From contig CM040746.1 in the NCBI GenBank assembly GCA_022829145.1, forward strand, positions 16,242,290 through 16,306,289: a stretch of 64,000 nt of DNA, written 5' to 3'. The notes beneath the pieces are model-generated. The model searched no databases and was not told where the DNA came from. It saw only the letters and a program-made list of their open reading frames with translations. Position 1 is the stretch's first letter. Every line of letters starts with the position of its first letter. This document shows positions 26,043 to 43,210 of this stretch, in pieces. This DNA comes from Albula goreensis (lineage: Eukaryota; Chordata; Actinopteri; Albuliformes; Albulidae). The position numbers were made by a program, and so were the translations under genes.

Positions 26043-27739
26043 GAACTTGCAATATGAGAGACAAACTTCTATTGAATGAATTAATTTGGAGGCCAAAAAA
26101 CACAAGTCTCAGTTATCAGAAAGTGGACGCCCGCAGAGGCAGCCTTGTTCTGCCTGCAGCCAAAGCAGCACTTGACGAGATAAAGACTCCCTGAGCTGGG
26201 TGCAGATGTACTGGTAGACGGGCAGAGAACACAAACTCTAACACTGTGTCTAAACTACAGGACAGCTGCCTGCCGCCTGTTTCCTTCACAGACAGCTGCC
26301 TAACAAAACAACATAGAAACTGTAAAGGTGTCTCAAAAGGAAACTTACTTGGGATGCACTTCAAAGGAAGAACTGCACAAGACAGAATTTCAGCACCATG
26401 CAAAATATCAGTTTATGTAAAAGTGACAGCTCTTGGGCTTGGAGTCTGACATCTAAAAATGCTTTTTTTATCTTGCTTGGTGTTTTGTGATTACTAACTA
26501 CCAAACTAGCATATGAGTTCATTAAGTCACAAAACACCCAATCTATTACTCAAAAAGCAATACACAAACATACTATTTTTAAAGCATAACTACATGTATG
26601 GCACATTGAAGGTGTGACACCAGTTATATTTTCCGTGCCATTGAAGGAACCAAGACTCAAGTTATTTTCAGTTCATGAACCTGCAGGCACCCAGCTGGCC
26701 TGGGGAGGTCACAAGATAGCAAAGAGACTGATGAGTTCCAATGACTCATGCACTATATCACCAGAAGTATGCATTTTTTGATTATTTCCCTTTTGGACAT
26801 GCAATACTTTCAAAGGACAAGTGTGCAAAGGAATCTACCTTTAGGGAGACATAATATGGATCTCACTGTGACCTTGGTGAATCTGCACACCCTGTTGCAT
26901 TCCACTCCATAATTAAATCAGAAGGATGCTAAAAGGGCAGTCATACTGTAGAATTCTCCCCTGTATGAAAGTCAGTAGCGGGTGATCATAAATCAGAGAA
27001 ATAAGCATCATCCCAATTCTTGCTATTATGTGTCTGTTTAGTTACGCCACACCAAACCCTTCCAAAAGGGAGATTTTAAAAACACTTACTTAATTGTTCT
27101 GAAAAAAAAAAAAATTAAATCTCAAACTGATGTATAAATATAAAATTATCTTGAAATTACACATTTTAAAAACCAAGGAACAAAGGAAGCACTTTACCCT
27201 AATAGGTGATACAATGATGTAGTTATGATCAAATATGAGGGATCAAAGTGCCAGGAAAGCCACTTCCTTTTTCCGCTTGTGAGGATCAGCTCTCCTGATA
27301 AAAGGAAAGCTCTCAGACTGACTTCTACCCTCTCCCAGACTCTGGCTTATCTGATTCTGTCCTCCTCTAAAGCCTGACCGCTCCCCGCAGCTTGTGAATA
27401 ATATTTCACATATACCTAATCACTGCATGGACATGAGAATAAAATTCATATAATTTGATCCAGCACTGAGTCCTTTAATATTGGCGGCAACTGGTGTCGC
27501 TAAGCGGAGAGCGCTGCATTCAGAGCAGCGACAAATTGAGTGAGGAACACAGGGGCCCATTCATCAAGACCTCCAATCTACCGCCAATGTAGGGCCCTCA
27601 CCACTCCCATTGGCAGACAGCATTATAACTCTGCCTCATGTAAAAAATGTCAGGACAGCCACTGTAACAAATGACAGGAGAGTGGCAATCCAGCCAAGGT
27701 AATACACCACCAAACAAGGAAATGAGAGAAAAGGAAGAG

Positions 27740-27845
27740 AGCGACAGAGTGAGGAAAAGGATAGAGAAAGAGAAAGAGAGAAAGTGAGAGAGAGTAAGGG
27801 GGAGAGATATAGAAAGAGTGAGGGAGAGAGGTAAAGAGGGAGAAG

Positions 27846-27918
<73 letters not shown>
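27740..27918. repeat. GA-rich repeat, pure GA at 27850-27918
   Basis: Imperfect purine-rich sequence leading into about 34 uninterrupted GA units. Confidence 0.92.
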
Positions 27919-27920
<2 letters not shown>

Positions 27921-28994
27921 ATCTTTCCAGCCCTGAACATTGCGTTATCAGCAAAGTGGCATGTGGGATAGCCTTGGTCCCAAATGCAGCTGGCTTAATA
28001 GCTTCTGATGATAAGTCTAATTGCAGGGAGCTTTTTTGTGTCTAATTGCAGCGTGCCGGGGGACACAGGGGGCGCCGCTGTCTGCAGGATTAGGGATAAA
28101 CGCCACAGCAAACCTCCCTCTTTGTTTGTCCGGTCTCCTCCTGTTTGTTTATTGATCATTACTTTGCACCTCAGCCACGTAAACACAGCGGGGCGATTAG
28201 GGTGTTATTTCACAGGTACTGTGGCGCCCGCTCTCTCACTGCATATGTCGAGGGCCGGGGTCTCACTGAGTGGAGCTGGCTCATTGGGGGCCCGTTTCAC
28301 ACCACTGCGTGCCAAGAGTCTGTGAACTCCATATGCAACATTATTCATTTATTTATGGATTTCCACTACACCTTCTGTCCAACATTCCACACTTTGCCTA
28401 AAAAAAATGTGCCCCCCCTCCCCCACCAGATAGCTTTGTAATTCAACAAAAACACCTCAAAACAATTCAAAATAAAACAAAACCTTACTGAGAAACATTC
28501 ATGAAAACGTACAGTACAAGCTATAACATGCTTGGGTTTACTTGCACGTAAATGCAGACATGCATGCAAGCGCACATGTTCCCTACACGTCAGCGCTGCA
28601 GTCCCTGCATGTAAATAATTCATCCCTAATAACCATTCAGCTGGACTTAAAGAACTGGGGGTAAACACGTTTAATTGTACAACGTGTGATTGGAAACATA
28701 ACAGTAGAATTAAAATCCAATCCTATTGTCCTCCTTGTTTTTTTGACAGAGCTCAGGCCATACATTAGGAAAATGACACTCTGTTTACGGACACAGGGAT
28801 AACATCGCAGTGAGGGTGGCACTGGTGGAGATTCGGTGGCGACCCTGGGAGGCCAGTGTTTGCACGGGAGGTGTCATGTGAGACGTCGTTTCCAGGTAGC
28901 AATCGATCTCTGCATGGCTGTGCCTTGATCTAAAGCGGCATATCGGTCCTGTATTGATTTAATTAGGTTTCAGAGCTGCTCGGCTCCTTCTCCT

Positions 28995-29120
28995 GGACAG
29001 CAGCTGATTAGTGCTGCCAGCTGCCCCGCGTGTAATTCTATTGCCAGCTGCCACCCACTCCTGCCAATTGTCTATGATTAGTACCCGCTGGCAACTGGAC
29101 CCTTAAAGATGCCAACTGGA
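28995..29120. promoter_or_regulatory. Candidate enhancer with E-box cluster
   Basis: Three CAGCTG E-boxes (29001, 29018, 29045) lie within 50 bp, followed by two CAACTGG boxes (29092, 29112) and a CAATTG (29064), plus two GATTAGT segments. The surrounding sequence (28800-29130) is unique and mixed in composition, unlike the repeats nearby. Enhancer function is inference. Confidence 0.4.
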
Positions 29121-29502
29121 GCCAGGAGAGGAAAATGGCCGACTCCCATCGCCGACTGTGCCAAACGCCTGAGTGGGCGCTGAGAGAGGGAGTTAGAGGG
29201 AGAGAAAATGAGGGAGGAAGGGAGGGAAGGGGCAGCGACAGATCACGTGACAACTCTGACCAACGCACTGGTGTGGATGCCTCTGGTGAAAGGAAGGTGG
29301 AGGGAGGGTTTCTTTCAGAAAAAGGCTGTTGCTTTGTTTTTTCAGGAAGCAACAATATCATGATTTTGGTGACTGGATATAAACAAAGAAGCCAGGAATG
29401 GCACAGTTAACCAAATAACCTAATTGTCCCTACCAGAGAGGTACAAAGCCTTTTCTGTAGTGTAATTCAAATTGGATCTGGTTATATTTGGGCACTGTCA
29501 AA

Positions 29503-29576
29503 CATGCACACACACACACACACACACACACTCACATACACAAACACACACACAAGCATAGACACAAAAGCACACC
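29503..29576. repeat. CA-rich microsatellite
   Basis: A CA run with interruptions. Confidence 0.9.
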
Positions 29577-30186
29577 CACCATACTGGTAAGACCCCTTGC
29601 TATAGTATCTGCAAAGACTGGGCCCTGGGAGAGAATTATTATTGGATTCTGTGGCATCAGTCTGTCAGCAAACATAATCAGTGATTATGTTTAATTTCTC
29701 TCCGAATGACAGTCTGATGACGTATCAGTATGAAGCAGGCCAATGCATGCATGTTGTTAATCAGATGGCTTCCTTTAAGGGTGAAACGTAAGGTGAAATA
29801 CATATGTGAGGAAAAACAGAGTGATCGAAAGCGCTGAGCTTTGACCTCAGAGAGAATTCGACCTTGACGCGGATGAGGTAACCACCGACCGGATTAAATT
29901 TCCTAATTCACATGTTGAAAAAATTGCCAAATGAGAAGGTTGAAGGTCATCTCCCCCTACTTCGCAGAGCACTTAAGAGCCAAACAAGGCCTTTACAGCC
30001 AGGTAGCCTGGAGGCAGGTTTGGGTTGAATAATGATTAAAAACAATTTCTTGGTAATGAGACTTGACCACGAGAAAGCTGGCCAATTAAGTCAGAGGGAA
30101 ATGGGTAGATATTAGAGGTAAACACAACAAACACAAATAAAACTCACATAGCCTGACCTGCAGCACTGATACACAGCGAAGACATT

Positions 30187-30295
<109 letters not shown>

Positions 30296-32888
30296 ACAAA
30301 CATGCAATCTATGTGCAGTAAACTTTCAAAAACATGTAGTAGATATATGTAACTATCCCAGCTGGTGTGATTCGTTTTTGGGTCTGAAATCCCTATATTT
30401 CCTCTCTTCCCAGAAAAACAGAAAATCATATCAGTATCTGAATCTAAAACATAGATGTTTCCAGAACTTCTGGACAGCCAGAAAAGCGGTGAAGGAATTC
30501 TACCGCAAATACAGAGCACACTCAATCACTCTGTCAGTCACTGCTGGGGAAAAAGAAAATAAAAGGGAAAAAAAGAGGAGAAATGCGTAGGCTCATTAGA
30601 GTGCCTTTTAAATTGGTCTGGGAATTCTTACACTCTGTGTGAGACCTTAGCAAAATGGTTTGCAGCCACTTTTCTACATTATGTAGAATTTAACTTATTA
30701 CAAACAAATTTCCCCTCCAGGGCTGTTCTTATAATTCTCAATTAGGTGAAACAGGGTTGGGAGCCCAAAAAGGATGCAGTCTTTAACCACTGCTTTCCAA
30801 AAGCATGTGTGTGCAAACATCTGTGTGCATGTGTGTGGGTTTGTGAGTGTGTGTTTGTGTGTGATTGTGATTATTTGTGTGAATCTGAGTGTGTTTTGTA
30901 TTTGAACAAAATTGACCAGCTGCTATTTTAAATGGTTTCATGGGATTTGCAAGGCATACATGATTGTTCTCAAATAACCAAAGAAATGGCCCATACAGGA
31001 CTGATTTATAAATATGGTTGAGTCCATTTAAAGGTTAGGGACAGTCAAGGCATTGTGTACTTAAGTGAAGTGGTTACAAGGTGGGTTACAAAATGTGTTC
31101 TGGTCTTTTGGCACATGCAAATACCTGGTTTGTTCATCTCCTGAAAATCAGGGACTTTTTAGGCTATCAAAAACATGTATTTTCTTTTTTTCTGTAGGTA
31201 TTATATGCCACATAAAAAAAAAAAAACATCATCTCTATGAACACACAGCAACAGCATAACCGATGCCTTATTATTCACTTGTTTCATGTGGAGGTAGGCC
31301 CAACATTTACGATTGCATTCTTTCAGCATCAAAGTACATATTTAGCCAACATTTCGCTAAATAAAAAAATACAGAAATTAAATTCTGTAGACAACCAACA
31401 GACAAGCAAAAGTGCATATTTTCTCTCTCTGACACTGTTCCCCAATGCACCAAGAAACCTAGTAAATTCACCTTCTATAAATAAACTTGCTATGCTAGTA
31501 GCCTATTGCTTTAGTCATTTCAACACAAACAACAAACAAGCAAATTGTGTTTGCTTACGCTTTCAGAGTTTGAATTACTTCTCCATTCATCCATGGTCTT
31601 TATTTTTTTCCTGGAAATAATATTGAGGTCATTCCCACCCAAACTGGAATCAATAAACATCTAACTTTGTGACTATATATTTTTAAGACATCAATGCACT
31701 ATGTCAAAGTAACTGTCTTGCTAGTTTTTTTGTTTTTTTTTGCAACTTTGGTTGCCCAGAAGCAGACCAGAAACAAATTAACTGCTGTAAATATTAAGTT
31801 TTTGTTTGTAGTTATTTGCCATCCTTAGCCTCAGCGCTTATAGTGCTGTGAAAAGTGTTACTGACTGCAATTACAAAAGACAAAACAATAGAAAAAATGA
31901 TGTGCATAGTTAGTTACCTGATATATTTTCCATTACAAAAATGAGATTTAGACCACATGACACTATGTTTTAATATGCTCAGCTGTAATTTGTACATCCA
32001 ACCAAAAACCTTCCTTTGTTTCCCATGGTCCCTTCACTAAACCATGTTTTATGTCTTTTAGCATTTCTGTTCTGTAGCTATGATATGCAATCATTTTACA
32101 CTACAGTTACTTTACAGTCAATGCAGTCATTAAAGGCAATATTCTCATGGATTAGCCTGGATTTTATTGATAATTGGCTTACTTTCATTAAATGTAACGA
32201 TACAATTTATCCTCACAAATACAATTTTGGTTTGGTAATTTTTAAGTCAGTTAAGTGTAAATCTTGATGAATATAGGAAGCTGAGTATCCTCAAGTGAGT
32301 GTCTTCACACCAAGTCTTGGCCTTGTTTTAGGTGCATTCACACTCAGTTTAATTTGAATGCACTGCCACATGCATGTGTCAAACATTTCACTTGACGAAT
32401 GGTGCCTCGGTCTAGATCTTGCACTTATTCTGGCCTTCCCCTTGGCTGGCTTCAATTCCAGAGCATGTCCAGTGCGCAGTGATGTTCCATTCAAAGCCCA
32501 GTGATGAATCAGCACCTCCCAGTCCCCTCCAGACAGATATCCTGCATTACCCTTATCTCCACATTATACAGGAAGTAAGCGCTGATGGGTGTGCAGGGGC
32601 TCTTATTAACCTTGGCCGAGAGGAAATAGGTGGAATTCCACAGCAGTAATGCATGCTTGGCTGTGGGAAGTGTGCTCAGATTGGAGTGTTTGGGAGCCCT
32701 CTTTTTTTCATGTGACACAATATTAATACATTGAAGTCTGGCTGACTTCCTGTGCATGGGGTGGGAACTCATAATATGCTGCTAGACTGGCAGGATAAGA
32801 GTAGTTGTAGGCACCTGGAAAATCTAAGGGCGCATGCTCGGGGCTGCAGGGGCCGCTGGGTGAAGGCGTCAGAGAGGAAGCTGCTTAC

Positions 32889-33015
32889 CTGTGTAGATGA
32901 ATCGGCCGGGGGTGCCTTTACAAAACTGCTTGGATTTGTAGGAGAGCGTGACCTCTACCACACCTGGGATGTGTCGGGGTGGGGTCTGCACTCGGATGGC
33001 ATGGGGAGTGATGAG
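32889..33015 (-). CDS. ebf1: ebf1 exon 10: TIG/IPT domain, second half
   Basis: This 127-nt exon has 42 codons plus one base: [42 protein letters not shown] (about residues 304-345). It completes the TIG/IPT fold begun in exon 9; RVQTPPR and the FIYT end strand are typical of this family. [10 protein letters not shown] is the EBF1 form (EBF3: KGAPGRFVYT). It enters in phase 0 after the WSE codons of exon 9 and leaves with one base of the Ala codon shared with exon 11. The acceptor is CTCTTAG and the donor GTAAGC. The exon length is not a multiple of three, so skipping it alone would shift the frame. Confidence 0.95.
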
Positions 33016-37594
<4,579 letters not shown>

Positions 37595-39061
37595 TTAGTC
37601 CTGCACACAACTCCACATGGCCTGTCCTTCCCAGCATGACCAAAGACTGTGCTCCACACATTTCCACATGCATCACTGATACTCTATCTGAGTTATTCAG
37701 ATAGATTGCTTTTTCCAGTCATTGACTAGTTACATAGAACTGACATCGGTCTAATGGGTCTTCACCTCTTTAATGACTTTTCAACAGTGACATTTACAGC
37801 ATTAAGTTACTGTTATTGCTATTGTATGCATATGTACAGCAGAGGTTTAATGGAAAATGTTGTCACAGGAAATCTCAAAACTGCATCTGGTGATGCTATG
37901 AAGTGAAATGTATGATTGGAATGTACCCTCTGCCAAAACTGGATACAAATGAAAAGGAAGAAATACAGATGCAAAAATGAAGAGTGCAATGGTGGCCAGA
38001 GGTGTAAGAACAAACACAGGTGGATTAGTGGATAAATGTGCACACTGAAATATTTAAGGACTCCATTTCCCAGCTGCTCCTGTAGAATAAGAGTAAATTC
38101 CAGTTCCTTTCCAGCCTGTTGGAGAGAGGAGGAAACTTCCAAAGGACCCTTTCCATCACTCTTGACAGTAACACAGCACACAATGTTTTGTATAGCTGTG
38201 ATGTCTCCATATGGGCTCATGGGAAATGTGGTTCCAAAACTCACTGGCTTATGAGAAATGCGGCCCCCACTTTCTCCACAGGCATCAGAGAGAAACCACA
38301 AAATAGCCACACACAGGCTTCAGTCGCTCACACAGCACTCTTCCCTCATACACAGACTGACACTGACACACATACAGTTCATTCAAGTGCGACATAATGA
38401 CAGCCGGGTTTAATTTTAATGGCAAAAGAAATATGATAACATCATGATGTATTAAATTGCAATTATACTCCAACACCCCAACACCACATTGTAAAATGTG
38501 TGCGGAAATTATATTGTAATTACTTCTGTCCAATTATATAATCCAGTCATTATTATCATATCAATAAATGGTATGCTTTACAACAATATGTCTTTATGAA
38601 GAGAATAAACACTTTTAATAAGACTTTTCATCATCTGAAAGAGGCTGCTGTCACATACTTCAATATTTTCCATGAAACTACTGTATGGCCTAGAAGCATT
38701 ACATATTTTCAGAGCATGATTCTTTTACCAAAAACAAAATTCAAAGTTTTGTGTTAAACTGTGTTATTTTATTATTTAATAAATTATTCTTTACATTAAA
38801 TCCTAAGGTTGTTGGCTGTTATTTCATAAAGCAATGCTATATATAAATACTGGTGATTCTAAGACACAGGTATTGAGGAAATTATGTAAAATACATTTTA
38901 ACTAGATGTTAAATCAACACACTAAAAACATTTTGTATACATACGGTCTGAAATTTAAACTGCACCCTTTTAAGTGAATCCCTTCAACATGTTATTTTAC
39001 TTTATTTGACGAGTAAATTACTAATAACAGGCCAACATTGCATTTTTAATTTTTATGAAAT

Positions 39062-39065
<4 letters not shown>

Positions 39066-39092
<27 letters not shown>

Positions 39093-39209
39093 CAAATACA
39101 AATATAATATACATATAAACTACACACTGTTATTAAATAAACAAATTAACTTTTTAATTAGCAATATTTATGACATAAAGATTTACAAACATACAAATAC
39201 ATATACAGT

Positions 39210-39250
<41 letters not shown>
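39066..39250. repeat. (AT)n and (GT)20 microsatellites
   Basis: AT alternation at 39066-39092 and a pure GT run at 39211-39250, separated by AT-rich sequence. Confidence 0.93.
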
Positions 39251-39252
<2 letters not shown>

Positions 39253-39289
39253 TGAACATGTTTGACCAATATGAATTGAGAATGTGTCG

Positions 39290-39800
39290 GGCCTAGTTCC
39301 CCTGGCTATGTGATTATTAGAGGCAGAATTAGCGGTGGCTCTCCTTCCGTGTGGGGTATAATTAAGGAACGCGAGGGTCGTGCTAGGAAAGATCACTCAG
39401 ATTCCCCTGGTGTTATGACAGTGTTCACGTCACAATAAAAGCCCAGGCTCCCTGGGGCAGGGGCAAGCTAGGAATGCTAATTTAGGTTATTACATGCACA
39501 CCTTTATTAAATATTGCTGTGCCCCACGTGCACGAGGGGGCCGGGGCGCGCCTGATTGTTTTACGAGTGCCGTGTAAATGTCATCCGTGCCCGGCTCTCG
39601 CCAGGCAGATGATCCCAAGTCCTTACAGGAGTCGATCAAAGGCCAAGCGCCCAGGGAATCACAGGGAAAACACCAACCAGCCATAAAAAATCGCACATTA
39701 ATTGGTTTAAATTTCATTTCAGGATGTTGAACTTTGGCTCCGGATTCTGATGCTGTCTTTTCCAAAGGCATTTCGGCGGACTAATTACTGGGATTTCCAA
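39290..39800. promoter_or_regulatory. Long motif-rich unique stretch (candidate conserved element)
   Basis: Contains a TCF/LEF-type GATCAAAGG (39634-39642), CCATAAAA, ATTAATTGG and CTAATTACTGG homeodomain-type cores, and a CpG group around 39525-39555. It directly follows a GT array but is itself free of simple repeats. Enhancer function is inference. Confidence 0.3.
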
Positions 39801-42800
39801 TTTGCTTCAATTTACAGGGGGGAGGAAAAAAATGGCAGGATAAAAGACAGGCAAATTCTACAGAGAAGGTTTCATGGTATTTACACAGGGCTATGCAGTG
39901 CTCCCCACAAACGCAGCTGGCCCCATCGCCTCCTCTCCTCCCAACGTTACAGGCAGCTCAATGACATAGGCACTGTGGGTACCTGAAGCGCTCGGGCGGA
40001 CGGCGCGGCTTAATGAAACCGAAGAGCTGATGTCTCGGACAGCCTTGGGAAATGGCCATGCCATATGGTCCCAGGATAGGAGATGATGTCACTGGCCACT
40101 CTTCCAGCATGCGGGCTGTGTCAGGCAAGTATTTGCTTTACTATGCAAATGGCTGGAGGTATCCAAAAAGAACCACAAGTGCTTTGGAGTCATTTAGTAT
40201 TTTTAGGACTCACCTCATTTCTTCTGCTGAGAAATTAATTTTACTCTATCTGCCCTATAATTATATGTATACCATATATTCTTTACATTACTGACTTAGA
40301 ATCCAATTGCAAGCAGAGGAACATAACACTGGTCATTATGCCTAAATGACATGACAGAGGCAAATACTTTGAATCATATTGACAAAGTAAACTATGCAAC
40401 CTCCCAAAGAGTAGTTGAAATATTTATTTATTTTTTAGTGCATGTGTGTGTATATGTATTTTCCTCTGGGTGAAGGCAGAGAGGGGGGTTTCTGTTGGTC
40501 AGCTCTTACTAGGAGTGCTGGCTGTGTCAATTAACCTGAACTTGACATTAACAGCAGGAGGTCCGTTTGGAAAAGCTGTGGAACTTTCTCCTGAGCATAG
40601 ATCATATTTCCTCTGACTCTGCAGTCAGGCATTTTAACTCCTACGACTCTGCGTGACTTCATGAGGTTAGACAGCAGCACAGCAAGAGCAAGGGAAGCCT
40701 GCGGCAGGACAGAGGTCTCAGTGAAATTTTGGGCCAAAGGAGAGGGGGATGGGTGCGCTTGGGCTCTCCCCTGAGTTTTTGCGGACAGTGGAAGGGGCCT
40801 CCTCTCCAGAGAGGATGGGGGTGGACCCAAGGGAGGGGGATGTAAGGGGCTGAAGGGGCCAAGGGGGCCTGAGTAAAAGTTTAGCATGCTCACAGCACTG
40901 GACCAGAACAGGAAACCAAACAAATACAATACTCCAAAAAAAAACCCACAGCTGGATCCAACTAAAAATACCACATAACCCCCTGCCCCGCCCCCACCCA
41001 AAAAAAAAACATTTGTGGCTCTTGCAACTCCTCTAACAGGGCAGCGTTTATAGCAAAAAAACAAAAGACCCAAAAGTGTGGTCCCTACTACCATAATGGC
41101 TTTCCTGACAGTTAAGTGTGGCACAACAGCAGGCTTCTTTACAGCTATGGCAACGAGTGGTGGGCGGGGTGGGGTGGGGCAGAGTCACACCAGCGACCTG
41201 AGGACCGCTGAAAATGCAAAACAAGTGTTTCTGTCGGTTGCGAGCCTCCTGCCCTGGTTCGTTCAGCTTGTTCTGTTGTACGGGGCAAGGACGTCTCGCG
41301 CCCCACGCGACAAAGAGAGGCCACTGATGGGAAAGGTCAGCTGGCTTATTAAGAGCTGTCTGCTTCTTCCTGAGTTTTGTGGAGGGGTGGGGGGGAAGTG
41401 GGGGGTGGTGCTGAGACTAGGCCCCAAATGCCACGGCGTCATTCATGCTAATGAGACACTAAAGCGAAGGTTTTCAAGGTGGAGCGTGTATTCATTTGCA
41501 TTCATAATGAATGCTGAACATGCTCTGTGTGTACACAGGCCCTCTGAGGGGTGATGGAACATCCTGCCTCCTTTCTGTTGAGCGTCTGAACACACACTAT
41601 GACCGCCTCAGTAAATTCATTTCAGACAGCGATGCCCAACGGTACAAGTCAGTTTGAAACACGAGTCCATTATAATTATGCTATTAACACTGATGACTAC
41701 ACCACTGAGAGACTTCTCATCTCTGGTAAAGGATCCCCTTGCACCTATATGAGATTCGGTTTGAGTCCTTGCATGTGTCCATGGGAGAAGTTTGAGGTCT
41801 CAAAAGAGTTGAGTGGAGAGCAAGAGGATTGACGCAACTCAGAGGGGCTGGACAAAAGCCATGAGCATGCACATGTGGGGGGAGAATGCAAGACACTGCT
41901 GGACCTCACACCTATACCGCAACACTGGCCCAGCAAAATGTGGTATCCCAAGGTGGTTTTTGCGGGAGGAACATGGATGTTGGGATGAGGCAAAGAAGAC
42001 TTCAGCAGGAGAGTAGGAGGGGGAGTGGTCTGACCAATGACAGGGCAGAATGTCTCCCAAGTGACCAGTGACTCAGCCTGGAAACCTCTGTCTACCCCAT
42101 GACACGAGCCGAAATAAGACTTCTGGCATCGGAGAGTGAAGTCATCTTTCCCCCCCTCCCTCTGTCCTTATTTGCTCCTTATCTGATGTTTTGCAATCAT
42201 GGAATTTAATTTGCTGAAGCTGGTGTGAGGCTGAAGACCCAGGTTTCAGCCATTTAGCATTATAAAGAAGATAACAAGTGTCAAAAGATCTATTGTCTTT
42301 AATCTTTACTTTGTTTTATTAAACATGCCATACCAAAAGCAAGACCATTCATATTCCCAATAATTATGGCCTGTGATTTTGCCTTTTGTTTGCAACGACA
42401 TTAAGATTCCACTAAATCTAATTTTACTACTGTAAATCTGAATTCTTTCTTTGCAGTGGGGTTTAAGTGACTGACAGCCACTAAAATTTGATCATATTCC
42501 TTCTCTGAGCCCGGAGCATCCTCAAAACTGTTTTCACTTCTTTATTTATGTAATATTGCCCTTTAATTTTGGTATTACAAGCTTTAGATTGCTAGACAAG
42601 GTTTTTTAAAAAAGACCAACGTCTGTAATACAAATAAATACATGCTTAATCTTCTTTACTTTACAAAGATTCTGCATGTCAGACATGCTTTCATTTGTTA
42701 AAGAAAAGTAATCCAGTTTTCCAAAGGATGAAATGTTTTTCCTCTCTCCTGCTCTTTCACTCGGTGATTGCGAGGACAAGCTGTAATGCAATTTGGCGAA

Positions 42801-42889
42801 GCGATAAACTGGGAAAGATGAACAGGGGAACCGGAGCAATCTGTGACGGTAATCTTGGCCTAAGACGACTCTTTTGCAGGCTCTGAAAT

Positions 42890-43210
42890 TGTGCGCGGAT
42901 TAACCAGATGGTGGAACGCGAATCCATCTGATAGGATTAAACTTCGGTGCCTCCGTCCGCGCCATCTGTTCCCTCGCTCTGCTCGCACTCGGAGAGAGCC
43001 GACGTGGGGCCCCGCCACGCAGCCGACGCACGGAGGCCGCCGCTCTCTCTCTCTCTCCCTCTTTCCCTGTCCCTTGGGGGCGGCCTGCCGTCCGCCGCAC
43101 CCTGGGACACCCTCTTTCCACCGTGGTGCTTTCTGCCGAAATATCGCCCCGTGTCTCGCCAACTCTCAATCTGCTCTCCGAAGAAAGCTCTCAGAGCGGA
43201 AACCCTTTGA
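42890..43210. promoter_or_regulatory. CpG-rich block with three CATCTG E-boxes
   Basis: About 30 CpG dinucleotides by hand count in some 320 bp, against a CpG-poor intronic background. Three E-boxes of CCATCTG/CAGATGG type sit at 42904-42911, 42924-42930 and 42962-42968. The block could be an internal CpG island, an alternative promoter or an enhancer. No conserved coding frame is recognisable in it, and conservation could not be tested. Confidence 0.4.

Noticed and set aside
40531-41124. 197-codon minus-strand frame with hydrophobic start
   Set aside because: Driven by poly-A/C-rich and G-rich low-complexity sequence; no family resemblance.
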